From contig BTRK01000001.1 of NCBI GenBank assembly GCA_036245805.1, forward strand, positions 9,610,001 through 9,674,000: a stretch of 64,000 bases of DNA. Reading direction: 5' to 3'. The translations under genes and the position numbers were made by a program. The notes beneath the pieces are model-generated. The model did no database searches. It had not been told where the DNA came from and was given only the letters and a program-made list of their open reading frames with translations. This document shows positions 1-10,700 of the stretch, one piece after another (the first letter of the stretch is position 1; each line of letters begins with the position of its first letter). This DNA comes from Pristionchus mayeri (taxonomy: Eukaryota; Nematoda; Chromadorea; Rhabditida; Neodiplogasteridae).

Positions 1-1054
1 GCAAAATCTAGAAAATGTGGAAAAAAGGCAATGTCCCATAAGCATCACAGCTGTAGATTGCATGAATTGACACAAATAAAATGATAGAAGTTTTCTAAAT
101 TGCTAATTAACATATTCCCTAAATTTCAGCAGTATGGGCGCATTCTCTTCTCTGTTATTTCATTCCAAAGCAAAATCTAGAAAATGTGAAAAAATGGCAA
201 TGTCCCATAAGCATCACAACTGTAGTTTGCATGAATTGACGCAGCTAAAATGATAGAAGTTTTCTAAATGTGCTAACTAACATATTCCCTAAATTTCAGC
301 ATTATGGGCGCATTCTCTTCTCTGTTATTTCATTCCAAAGCAAAATCTAGAAAATGTGGAAAAATGGCAATGTCCCATAAGCATCACAGCTGTAGTTTGC
401 ATGAATTGACGCAAATAAAATGATAGAAGTTTTCTAAATTGCTAATTAACATATTCCCTAAATTTCAGCATTATGAGCGCATTCTCTTCTCTGTTATTTC
501 ATTCCAAAGCAAAATCTAGAAAATGTGAAAAAAATGGCAATGTCCCATAAGCATCACAGCTAGAGTTTGCATGAATTGACGCAGCTAAAATGATAGAAGT
601 TTTCTAAATGTGCTAATTAATATATTCCCTAAATTTCAGCATTATGGGCGCATTCTCTTCTCTGTTATTTCATTCTAAAGTAACATCTAGAAAATGTGAA
701 AAAAATGGCAATGTCCCATAAGCAACACAGCTATAGTTTGCATGAATTGACGCAGCTAAAATGATAGAAGTTTTCTAAATGTGCTAATTAACATATTCCC
801 TAAATTTCAGCATTATGGGCGCATTCTCTTCTCTGTTATTTCATTCAAAGCAAAATCTAGAAAATGTGAAAAAATGGCAATGTCCCATAAGCATCACAAC
901 TGTAGTTTGCATGAATTGACGCAGCTAAAATGATAGAAGTTTTCTAAATGTGCTAATTAACATATTCCCTAAATTTCAGCATTATGGGCGCATTCTCTTC
1001 TCTGTTATTTTATTCCAAAGCAAAATCTAGAAAATGTGGAAAAATGGCAATGTC
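1..1054 (+). repeat. Tandem satellite array, left part (about 170-bp monomer)
   Basis: About six head-to-tail monomers of 169-170 bp. The landmark gcaaaatctag recurs at 1, 170 and 340. Each unit has, in order, an XbaI-type tctaga near its start, three A-tracts, tcccataagcatcacag, tttgcatgaatt, gatagaagttttctaaat, taattaacatattccc, and gggcgcattctcttctctg. Units differ at few positions, for example agctgtag, agctagag, agctatag or aactgtag, and gacgcagct or gacgcaaat. The array is cut at 1054 inside the word aatgtccc by a retroelement. The segment at about 121-715 shares the rare word tgctaactaa (271) with 3606. No gene is present. Confidence 0.97.
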
Positions 1055-1087
1055 TTTAATCTTTAATCTTTAATCTTTAATCTTTAT
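1054..1087 (-). repeat. 7-bp microsatellite tail of the retroelement (ctttaat on the plus strand)
   Basis: Four perfect copies of ctttaat (1054-1081) are followed by a degenerate ctttat (1082-1087). On the element strand the unit is ATTAAAG. The tail lies exactly at the element's 3' end and abuts the satellite. Many non-LTR elements, such as the I, CR1 and L2 groups, end in short tandem repeats rather than poly(A). The c at 1054 can belong to either the satellite or the tail. Confidence 0.88.
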
Positions 1088-1198
1088 CACCGACAGCATT
1101 AATAGCCGTTGAGGGAAGAATAGGGAAGAGCAGGTCGGTCTTCGGGCTCGATCACAGCGAGCTGGGGGAATGGGGTGGTGGTATGTGGCAGTTATATG
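1088..1198 (-). other. 3' UTR of the retroelement
   Basis: This is about 110 nt between the RT stop codon (TAA, complement of 1199-1201) and the microsatellite tail. It is more G+C-rich than the satellite and has no ORF of note. In related LINEs the 3' end of the RNA is what the RT recognises; I can assign no specific structure here. The extent is inferred from the stop codon and the start of the 7-bp repeats. Confidence 0.75.
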
Positions 1199-1412
1199 TT
1201 ACAATCGAATTCGTGAGATTGATAGGGCTAGGTCGGGGAATTTACTGATTTCTCTGCGGAACATGGGACGGGGTGAGATAACTATTGGGTCAGGGAGGGT
1301 GTTCCAGAGCGGTAGGACTCTACTAGCACAAGTTGAAATCGAGACCGGCATTCCGAAGGGAATAGAAATGCGTAAACTATTTGAGGAGCGCAAATCACGA
1401 GTGAGCGGAGTG

Positions 1413-1431
1413 ATTGTGTACAAGTCAGCAG
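1413..1431 (+). repeat. Inverted-repeat arm, internal copy (19 bp)
   Basis: attgtgtacaagtcagcag here is the exact reverse complement of 2327-2345. This copy lies in the body of the RT frame, in frame as residues around DSADLYTI (316-323), so it is the authentic one. The match stops on both sides: the base before and the bases after differ. Confidence 0.9.
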
Positions 1432-2326
1432 AGTCGTGGTGAACGGTATTATGAATGGAATCATACACATAGAACATATCCCGTAAGGCGCGGCGATACT
1501 CAAGGGTTTCAAGTGTGAAAATTTTCAATCTATCGGGATAGGACAGTGGGGGGACAGAACAACGTCGCAGAACTCTTCTGGTAAACTCTCTCTGCACAGA
1601 TTCGAGTTCATTTACAAGACCTACTGAAGTGGGATTCCATATTATGCTGGACGATTCTAAGAGTGGACGAATGTATATCTTGTATGCTTTTAAAAGAAGG
1701 TCGGGTGATGTAGAATGAAAGGATCTCAGCATCAGATTACACATTGATCGCGCTTTCTTACTAATTGTATTTATATGGTACCCGAAATGGAGGTTTTTAG
1801 TAAAAAATACACCAAGGTCTCGCACTATCTCTTTGCTCGTTATAATTTGGCCATTAAGAATATATTGAGTTCGGTTCTTTAGATTCCCTAGGTGTAGGAC
1901 ATTACATTTAGGTGAGCTAATACTCATATTCCATTGGATAGTCCAGTCAGATATTTTGTAAATCGCATTTTGAAGGTCTTTGCTATAATCAGGGACCACC
2001 GCGTAAATCTTGAGGTCGTCAGCAAATATATTGTAATGAATCGTCTTAGGAATGCATTTACCCAAGTCATTGATGTAAATAATGAATAGCAAAGGTCCGA
2101 TAGAAGAACCTTGGGGGACACCAGACTGAATAGGTGAGGGAGGTGATAAATAATCTCCAATGAACACGTGTTGCGAGCGACCCAGCAGATAAGACTCAAA
2201 CCACTGAGTGATAGCGGGCGATATTCCCAGCGAGGATAGCTTATAGATAAGTAGCCTTAAGTCAATCGAGTCAAATGCTTTCTTATAATCAAAGAGGATT
2301 GTGTCAACGGACTTTTTCAGACTCAG

Positions 2327-2350
2327 CTGCTGACTTGTACACAATAAGCA
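2327..2350 (-). other. Rearranged 5' junction: 19-bp inverted copy plus filler
   Basis: Positions 2327-2345 are the exact reverse complement of 1413-1431. Next comes aagca (2346-2350), then satellite from 2351. The 9-mer ataagcatc occurs at 2344-2352 and again at 2355-2363, so the extra bases look copied from the adjacent satellite. The word gactc lies at 2320-2324 and, as the complement, at 1431-1435, next to both arms, and could have served as microhomology. I infer fold-back or template switching of the cDNA end during insertion. Confidence 0.75.
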
Positions 2351-4990
2351 TCCCATAAGCATCACAGCTATAGTTTGCATGAATTGACGCAGCTAAAATG
2401 ATAGAAGTTTTCTAAATGTGCTAATTAACATATTCCCTAAATTTCAGCATTATGAGCGGATTCTCTTCTCTGTTATTTCATTCAAAGCAAAATCTAGAAA
2501 ATGTGAAAAAATGGTAATGTCCCATAAGCATCACAGCTGTAGTTTGCATGAATTCTCGCAACCAAAATGATAGAAGTTTTCTAAATGTGCTAATTAACAT
2601 ATTCCCTAAATTTCAACATTATGGGCGCATTCTCTTCTCTGTTATTTCATTCCAAAGCAAAATCTAGAAAATGAGAAAAAATGACAATGTCCCATAAGCA
2701 TCACAGCTAGAGTTTGCATGAATTGACGCAGCTAAAATGATAGAAGTTTTCTAAATGTGCTAATTAACATATTCCCTAAATTTCAGCATTATGGGCGCAT
2801 TCTCTTCTCTGTTATTTCATTCCAAAGCAAAATCTAGAAAATGTGGAAAAAAGGCAATGTCCCATAAGCATCACAGCTGTAGATTGCATGAATTGACACA
2901 AATAAAATGATAGAAGTTTTCTAAATTGCTAATTAACATATTCCCTAAATTTCAGCATTATGGGCGCATTCTCTTCTCTGTTATTTCATTCAAAGCAAAA
3001 TCTAGAAAATGTGAAAAAATGGTAATGTCCCATAAGCATCACAGCTGTAGTTTGCATGAATTCTCGCAACCAAAATGATAGAAGTTTTCTAAATGTGCTA
3101 ATTAACATATTCCCTAAATTTCAACATTATGGGCGCATTCTCTTCTCTGTTATTTCATTCCAAAGCAAAATCTAGAAAATGAGAAAAAATGGCAATGTCC
3201 CATAAGCATCACAGCTAGAGTTTGCATGAATTGACGCAGCTAAAATGATAGAAGTTTTCTAAATGTGCTAATTAACATATTCCCTAAATTTCAGCATTAT
3301 GGGCGCATTCTCTTCTCTGTTATTTCATTCCAAAGCAAAATCTAGAAAATGTGGAAAAAAGGCAATGTCCCATAAGCAACACAGCTATAGTTTGCATGAA
3401 TTGACGCAGCTAAAATGATAGAAGTTTTATAAATGTGCTAATTAACACATTCCCTAAATTTCAGCATCATGGGCGCATTCTCTTCTCTGTTATTTCATTC
3501 CAAAGCAAAATCTAGAAAATGTGAAAAAATGGCAATGTCCCATAAGCATCACAACTGTAGTTTGCATGAATTGACGCAGCTAAAATGATAGAAGTTTTCT
3601 AAATGTGCTAACTAACATATTCCCTAAATTTCAGCATTATGGGCGCATTCTCTTCTCTGTTATTTCATTCCAAAGCAAAATCTAGAAAATGTGGAAAAAT
3701 GGCAATGTCCCATAAGCATCACAGCTGTAGTTTGCATGAATTGACGCAAATAAAATGATAGAAGTTTTCTAAATTGCTAATTAACATATTCCCTAAATTT
3801 CAGCATTATGAGCGCATTCTCTTCTCTGTTATTTCATTCCAAAGCAAAATCTAGAAAATGTGAAAAAAATGGCAATGTCCCATAAGCATCACAGCTAGAG
3901 TTTGCATGAATTGACGCAGCTAAAATGATAGAAGTTTTCTAAATGTGCTAATTAACATATTCCCTAAATTTCAGCATTATGGGCGCATTCTCTTCTCTGT
4001 TATTTCATTCTAAAGTAACATCTAGAAAATGTGAAAAAAATGGCAATGTCCCATAAGCATCACAGCTAGAGTTTGCATGAATTGACGCAGCTAAAATGAT
4101 AGAAGTTTTCTAAATGTGCTAATTAACATATTCCCTAAATTTCAGCATTATGGGCGCATTCTCTTCTCTGTTATTTCATTCCAAAGCAAAATCTAGAAAA
4201 TGTGGAAAAATGGCAATGTCCCATAAGCATCACAGCTGTAGTTTGCATGAATTGACGCAAATAAAATGATAGAAGTTTTCTAAATTGCTAATTAACATAT
4301 TCCCTAAATTTCAGCATTATGAGCGCATTCTCTTCTCTGTTATTTCATTCCAAAGCAAAATCTAGAAAATGTGAAAAAAATGGCAATGTCCCATAAGCAT
4401 CACAGCTAGAGTTTGCATGAATTGACGCAGCTAAAATGATAGAAGTTTTCTAAATGTGCTAATTAACATATTCCCTAAATTTCAGCATTATGGGCGCATT
4501 CTCTTCTCTGTTATTTCATTCTAAAGTAACATCTAGAAAATGTGAAAAAATGGTAATGTCCCATAAGCATCACAGCTGTAGTTTGCATGAATTCTCGCAA
4601 CCAAAATGATAGAAGTTTTCTAAATGTGCTAATTAACATATTCCCTAAATTTCAACATTATGGGCGCATTCTCTTCTCTGTTATTTCATTCCAAAGCAAA
4701 ATCTAGAAAATGTGAAAAAATGGCAATGTCCCATAAGCATCACAGCTAGAGTTTGCATGAATTGACGCAGCTAAAATGATAGAAGTTTTCTAAATGTGCT
4801 AATTAACATATTCCCTAAATTTCAGCATTATGGGCGCATTCTCTTCTCTGTTATTTCATTCCAAAGCAAAATCTAGAAAATGTGGAAAAAAGGCAATGTC
4901 CCATAAGCATCACAGCTGTAGTTTGCATGAATTGACACAAATAAAATGATAGAAGTTTTCTAAATTGCTAATTAACATATTCCCTAAATT
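2351..4990 (+). repeat. Satellite sub-block with trimer pattern
   Basis: A three-monomer set (attcaaagc with ggtaatg and ctcgcaacc; then atgagaaaaaatg with agctagag; then gtggaaaaaagg) occurs at about 2480-2980 and again from 2989, an offset of 508 bp. The unit with the rare ctgtagattg (2877) has its partner at 51, left of the retroelement. The segment at about 3456-4050 matches about 121-715. The segment at about 4011-4520 matches about 11317-11826 (offset 7306). No other content is seen. Confidence 0.75.
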
Positions 4991-7900
4991 TCAGCATTAT
5001 GAGCGCATTCTCTTCTCTGTTATTTCATTCCAAAGCAAAATCTAGAAAATGTGAAAAAAATGGCAATGTCCCATAAGCATCACAGCTAGAGTTTGCATGA
5101 ATTGACGCAGCTAAAATGATAGAAGTTTTCTAAATGTGCTAATTAACATATTCCCTAAATTTCAGCATTATGGGCGCATTCTCTTCTCTGTTATTTCATT
5201 CTAAAGTAACATCTAGAAAATGTGAAAAAAATGGCAATGTCCCATAAGCAACACAGCTATAGTTTGCATGAATTGACGCAGCTAAAATGATAGAAGTTTT
5301 CTAAATGTGCTAATTAACATATTCCCTAAATTTCAGCATTATGGGCGCATTCTCTTCTCTGTTATTTCATTCTAAAGTAACATCTAGAAAATGTGAAAAA
5401 AATGGCAATGTCCCATAAGCAACACAGCTATAGTTTGCATGAATTGACGCAGCTAAAATGATAGAAGTTTTCTAAATGTGCTAATTAACATATTCCCTAA
5501 ATTTCAGCATTATGGGCGCATTCTCTTCTCTGTTATTTCATTCAAAGCAAAATCTAGAAAATGTGAAAAAATGGTAATGTCCCATAAGCATCACAGCTGT
5601 AGTTTGCATGAATTCTCGCAACCAAAATGATAGAAGTTCTCTAAATGTGCTAATTAACATATTCCCTAAATTTCAACATTATGGGCGCATTCTCTTCTCT
5701 GTTATTTCATTCCAAAGCAAAATCTAGAAAATGAGAAAAAATGGCAATGTCCCATAAGCATCACAGCTAGAGTTTGCATGAATTGACGCAGCTAAAATGA
5801 TAGAAGTTTTCTAAATGTGCTAATTAACATATTCCCTAAATTTCAGCATTATGGGCGCATTCTCTTCTCTGTTATTTCATTCTAAAGTAACATCTAGAAA
5901 ATGTGAAAAAATGGCAATGTCCCATAAGCATCACAGCTAGAGTTTGCATGAATTGACGCAGCTAAAATGATAGAAGTTTTCTAAATGTGCTAATTAACAT
6001 ATTCCCTAAATTTCAGCATTATGGGCGCATTCTCTTCTCTGTTATTTCATTCAAAGCAAAATCTAGAAAATGTGAAAAAATGGTAATGTCCCATAAGCAT
6101 CACAGCTGTAGTTTGCATGAATTCTCGCAACCAAAATGATAGAAGTTTTCTAAATGTGCTAATTAACATATTCCCTAAATTTCAACATTATGGGCGCATT
6201 CTCTTCTCTGTTATTTCATTCCAAAGCAAAATCTAGAAAATGTGAAAAAATGGCAATGTCCCATAAGCATCACAGCTAGAGTTTGCATGAATTGACGCAG
6301 CTAAAATGATAGAAGTTTTCTAAATGTGCTAATTAACATATTCCCTAAATTTCAGCATTATGGGCGCATTCTCTTCTCTGTTATTTCATTCAAAGCAAAA
6401 TCTAGAAAATGTGAAAAAATGGTAATGTCCCATAAGCATCACAGCTGTAGTTTGCATGAATTCTCGCAACCAAAATGATAGAAGTTCTCTAAATGTGCTA
6501 ATTAACATATTCCCTAAATTTCAACATTATGGGCGCATTCTCTTCTCTGTTATTTCATTCCAAAGCAAAATCTAGAAAATGAGAAAAAATGGCAATGTCC
6601 CATAAGCATCACAGCTAGAGTTTGCATGAATTGACGCAGCTAAAATGATAGAAGTTTTCTAAATGTGCTAATTAACATATTCCCTAAATTTCAGCATTAT
6701 GGGCGCATTCTCTTCTCTGTTATTTCATTCAAAGCAAAATCTAGAAAATGTGAAAAAATGGTAATGTCCCATAAGCATCACAGCTGTAGTTTGCATGAAT
6801 TCTCGCAACCAAAATGATAGAAGTTTTCTAAATGTGCTAATTAACATATTCCCTAAATTTCAACATTATGGGCGCATTCTCTTCTCTGTTATTTCATTCC
6901 AAAGCAAAATCTAGAAAATGTGAAAAAATGGTAATGTCCCATAAGCATCACAGCTGTAGTTTGCATGAATTCTCGCAACCAAAATGATAGAAGTTTTCTA
7001 AATGTGCTAATTAACATATTCCCTAAATTTCAGCATTATGGGCGCATTCTCTTCTCTGTTATTTCATTCAAAGCAAAATCTAGAAAATGTGAAAAAATGG
7101 TAATGTCCCATAAGCATCACAGCTGTAGTTTGCATGAATTCTCGCAACCAAAATGATAGAAGTTTTCTAAATGTGCTAATTAACATATTCCCTAAATTTC
7201 AACATTATGGGCGCATTCTCTTCTCTGTTATTTCATTCCAAAGCAAAATCTAGAAAATGTGAAAAAATGGCAATGTCCCATAAGCATCACAGCTAGAGTT
7301 TGCATGAATTGACGCAGCTAAAATGATAGAAGTTTTCTAAATGTGCTAATTAACATATTCCCTAAATTTCAGCATTATGGGCGCATTCTCTTCTCTGTTA
7401 TTTCATTCAAAGCAAAATCTAGAAAATGTGAAAAAATGGTAATGTCCCATAAGCATCACAGCTGTAGTTTGCATGAATTCTCGCAACCAAAATGATAGAA
7501 GTTCTCTAAATGTGCTAATTAACATATTCCCTAAATTTCAACATTATGGGCGCATTCTCTTCTCTGTTATTTCATTCCAAAGCAAAATCTAGAAAATGAG
7601 AAAAAATGGCAATGTCCCATAAGCATCACAGCTAGAGTTTGCATGAATTGACGCAGCTAAAATGATAGAAGTTTTCTAAATGTGCTAATTAACATATTCC
7701 CTAAATTTCAGCATTATGGGCGCATTCTCTTCTCTGTTATTTCATTCTAAAGTAACATCTAGAAAATGTGAAAAAAATGGCAATGTCCCATAAGCAACAC
7801 AGCTATAGTTTGCATGAATTGACGCAGCTAAAATGATAGAAGTTTTCTAAATGTGCTAATTAACATATTCCCTAAATTTCAGCATTATGGGCGCATTCTC

Positions 7901-9270
7901 TTCTCTGTTATTTCATTCAAAGCAAAATCTAGAAAATGTGAAAAAATGGTAATGTCCCATAAGCATCACAGCTGTAGTTTGCATGAATTCTCGCAACCAA
8001 AATGATAGAAGTTTTCTAAATGTGCTAATTAACATATTCCCTAAATTTCAACATTATGGGCGCATTCTCTTCTCTGTTATTTCATTCCAAAGCAAAATCT
8101 AGAAAATGTGAAAAAATGGCAATGTCCCATAAGCATCACAGCTAGAGTTTGCATGAATTGACGCAGCTAAAATGATAGAAGTTTTCTAAATGTGCTAATT
8201 AACATATTCCCTAAATTTCAGCATTATGGGCGCATTCTCTTCTCTGTTATTTCATTCCAAAGCAAAATCTAGAAAATGTGGAAAAATGGCAACGTCCCAT
8301 AAGCATCACAGCTAGAGTTTGCATGAATTGACGCAGCTAAAATGATAGAAGTTTTCTAAATGTGCTAATTAACATATTCCCTAAATTTCAGCATTATGGG
8401 CGCATTCTCTTCTCTGTTATTTCATTCCAAAGCAAAATCTAGAAAATGTGGAAAAATGGCAATGTCCCATAAGCATCACAGCTGTAGTTTGCATGAATTG
8501 ACGCAAATAAAATGATAGAAGTTTTCTAAATTGCTAATTAACATATTCCCTAAATTTCAGCATTATGAGCGCATTCTCTTCTCTGTTATTTCATTCTAAA
8601 GTAACATCTAGAAAATGTGAAAAAAATGGCAATGTCCCATAAGCAACACAGCTATAGTTTGCATGAATTGACGCAGCTAAAATGATAGAAGTTTTCTAAA
8701 TGTGCTAATTAACATATTCCCTAAATTTCAGCATTATTGGCGCATTCTCTTCTCTGTTATTTCATTCAAAGCAAAATCTAGAAAATGTGAAAAAATGGTA
8801 ATGTCCCATAAGCATCACAGCTGTAGTTTGCATGAATTCTCGCAACCAAAATGATAGAAGTTTTCTAAATGTGCTAATTAACATATTCCCTAAATTTCAA
8901 CATTATGGGCGCATTCTCTTCTCTGTTATTTCATTCCAAAGCAAAATCTAGAAAATGTGGAAAAAAGGCAATGTCCCATAAGCATCACAGCTGTAGTTTG
9001 CATGAATTGACACAAATAAAATGATAGAAGTTTTCTAAATTGCTAATTAACATATTCCCTAAATTTCAGCATTATGAGCGCATTCTCTTCTCTGTTATTT
9101 CATTCCAAAGCAAAATCTAGAAAATGTGAAAAAAATGGCAATGTCCCATAAGCATCACAGCTATAGTTTGCATGAATTGACGCAGCTAAAATGATAGAAG
9201 TTTTCTAAATGTGCTAATTAACATATTCCCTAAATTTCAGCATTATGAGCGCATTCTCTTCTCTGTTATT
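4990..9270 (+). repeat. Satellite segment duplicated at about 11.6-14.5 kb and 15.35-18.6 kb
   Basis: Rare words give fixed offsets. The variant gttctct lies at 5636, 6484 and 7501, with partners at 12262 and 13111 (offset about 6626-6627), 14299 (offset 6798), and 15826 and 16843 (offset 9342). A unit with aacgtccc (8291) has its partner at 17633, again 9342. The step from 6627 to 6798 is one extra monomer in the later copy. Confidence 0.8.
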
Positions 9271-10700
9271 TCATTCTAAAGTAACATCTAGAAAATGTGA
9301 AAAAAATGGCAATGTCCCATAAGCAACACAGCTATAGTTTGCATGAATTGACGCAGCTAAAATGATAGAAGTTTTCTAAATGTGCTAATTAACATATTCC
9401 CTAAATTTCAGCATTATTGGCGCATTCTCTTCTCTGTTATTTCATTCAAAGCAAAATCTAGAAAATGTGAAAAAATGGTAATGTCCCATAAGCATCACAG
9501 CTGTAGTTTGCATGAATTCTCGCAACCAAAATGATAGAAGTTTTCTAAATGTGCTAATTAACATATTCCCTAAATTTCAACATTATGGGCGCATTCTCTT
9601 CTCTGTTATTTCATTCCAAAGCAAAATCTAGAAAATGTGGAAAAAAGGCAATGTCCCATAAGCATCACAGCTGTAGTTTGCATGAATTGACACAAATAAA
9701 ATGATAGAAGTTTTCTAAATTGCTAATTAACATATTCCCTAAATTTCAGCATTATGAGCGCATTCTCTTCTCTGTTATTTCATTCTAAAGTAACATCTAG
9801 AAAATGTGAAAAAAATGGCAATGTCCCATAAGCAACACAGCTATAGTTTGCATGAATTGACGCAGCTAAAATGATAGAAGTTTTCTAAATGTGCTAATTA
9901 ACATATTCCCTAAATTTCAGCATTATTGGCGCATTCTCTTCTCTGTTATTTCATTCAAAGCAAAATCTAGAAAATGTGAAAAAATGGTAATGTCCCATAA
10001 GCATCACAGCTGTAGTTTGCATGAATTCTCGCAACCAAAATGATAGAAGTTTTCTAAATGTGCTAATTAACATATTCCCTAAATTTCAACATTATGGGCG
10101 CATTCTCTTCTCTGTTATTTCATTCCAAAGCAAAATCTAGAAAATGTGGAAAAAAGGCAATGTCCCATAAGCATCACAGCTGTAGTTTGCATGAATTGAC
10201 ACAAATAAAATGATAGAAGTTTTCTAAATTGCTAATTAACATATTCCCTAAATTTCAGCATTATGAGCGCATTCTCTTCTCTGTTATTTCATTCCAAAGC
10301 AAAATCTAGAAAATGTGAAAAAAATGGCAATGTCCCATAAGCATCACAGCTATAGTTTGCATGAATTGACGCAGCTAAAATGATAGAAGTTTTCTAAATG
10401 TGCTAATTAACATATTCCCTAAATTTCAGCATTATGAGCGCATTCTCTTCTCTGTTATTTCATTCTAAAGTAACATCTAGAAAATGTGAAAAAAATGGCA
10501 ATGTCCCATAAGCAACACAGCTATAGTTTGCATGAATTGACGCAGCTAAAATGATAGAAGTTTTCTAAATGTGCTAATTAACATATTCCCTAAATTTCAG
10601 CATTATTGGCGCATTCTCTTCTCTGTTATTTCATTCAAAGCAAAATCTAGAAAATGTGAAAAAATGGTAATGTCCCATAAGCATCACAGCTGCAGTTTGC
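8595..10700 (+). repeat. Higher-order repeat: 7-mer of 1189 bp (4+3 monomers)
   Basis: The word tctaaagtaac starts at 8595, 9275, 9784 and 10464, with spacings of 680, 509 and 680. The rare change gcattattgg lies at 8731, 9411, 9920 and 10600 with the same spacings. The block is therefore a four-monomer and a three-monomer subset repeating as a 1189-bp unit. The single-base change in every copy shows that the copies share a recent ancestor. Confidence 0.82.

Larger units (their letters stand above)
1055..2350 (-). mobile_element. 5'-truncated non-LTR (LINE-like) retrotransposon inserted in the satellite
   Basis: The satellite stops at aatgtc (1049-1054) and resumes at tcccataagc (2351 on) in the correct phase, so 1055-2350 is foreign. 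Read on the minus strand it contains, 5' to 3': a short scrambled 5' junction (2327-2350), the C-terminal part of a reverse-transcriptase ORF (2326-1199), a 3' UTR of about 110 nt, and a 7-bp tandem-repeat tail. There are no LTRs and no RNase H region after the RT. This fits target-primed retrotransposition by a Jockey- or CR1-like LINE; clade assignment is inference. The endonuclease and the start of the RT are missing, so this copy cannot move by itself. No target-site duplication longer than the shared tc is visible. It is the only such insertion in the window. Confidence 0.93.
1199..2380 (-). pseudogene. Partial reverse transcriptase (C-terminal ORF2 fragment) of a LINE-like retroelement
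   Basis: The open frame is 393 codons with no internal stop. Only residues from about 19 on are true retroelement. Residues 1-10 (MQTIAVMLMG) are antisense satellite, and residues 11-18 come from the junction filler and inverted copy, so the first ATG is accidental. RT palm motif A is FDYKKAFD (30-37, catalytic D31). Motif B is SGVPQGSSIGPLLF (86-99). Motif C is FADD (119-122, catalytic DD). These are followed by SPKCNVLHLG (156-165), DLGVFFTKNL (188-197), and a thumb-like region with KAYKIYIRPLLESSSIIWNP (231-250). The C-terminal part (LPLWNTLPDPIV, 356-367) resembles the tail of Jockey/CR1-type ORF2 proteins, which end without RNase H. Such ORF2 proteins usually have an N-terminal endonuclease and are about 900-1000 residues, so well over half is lost. 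In the intact family the protein copies element RNA at a nicked target. The absence of frameshifts suggests a fairly recent insertion. Confidence 0.9.

Noticed and set aside
1054..1087. Telomere-like repeat
   Set aside because: The 7-bp unit ctttaat does not match the usual animal telomere units, occurs only about five times, and lies exactly at the 3' end of a retroelement.
1170..1442. 90-codon open frame on the plus strand within the insertion
   Set aside because: It is antisense to the reverse-transcriptase frame, which has clear RT motifs. The plus-strand product shows no recognisable domain.
1282..2199. Two further minus-strand open frames (1282-1512 and 1924-2199)
   Set aside because: They overlap the RT frame in another phase and carry no RT motifs; they are shadow frames, not frameshifted parts of the gene.
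1055..2350. LTR retrotransposon or endogenous retrovirus
   Set aside because: There are no terminal repeats, protease or integrase. The FADD motif context and the C-terminal region without RNase H fit a non-LTR element.
6965..7156. Open frames of 60-78 codons beginning MNSRNQNDRSF or MKKWQCPIS, seen about 25 times
   Set aside because: They are satellite sequence: each lies at the same place in the monomer, they appear and vanish with 1-bp length changes, and 170 is not a multiple of three. There is no sign of protein-level constraint.
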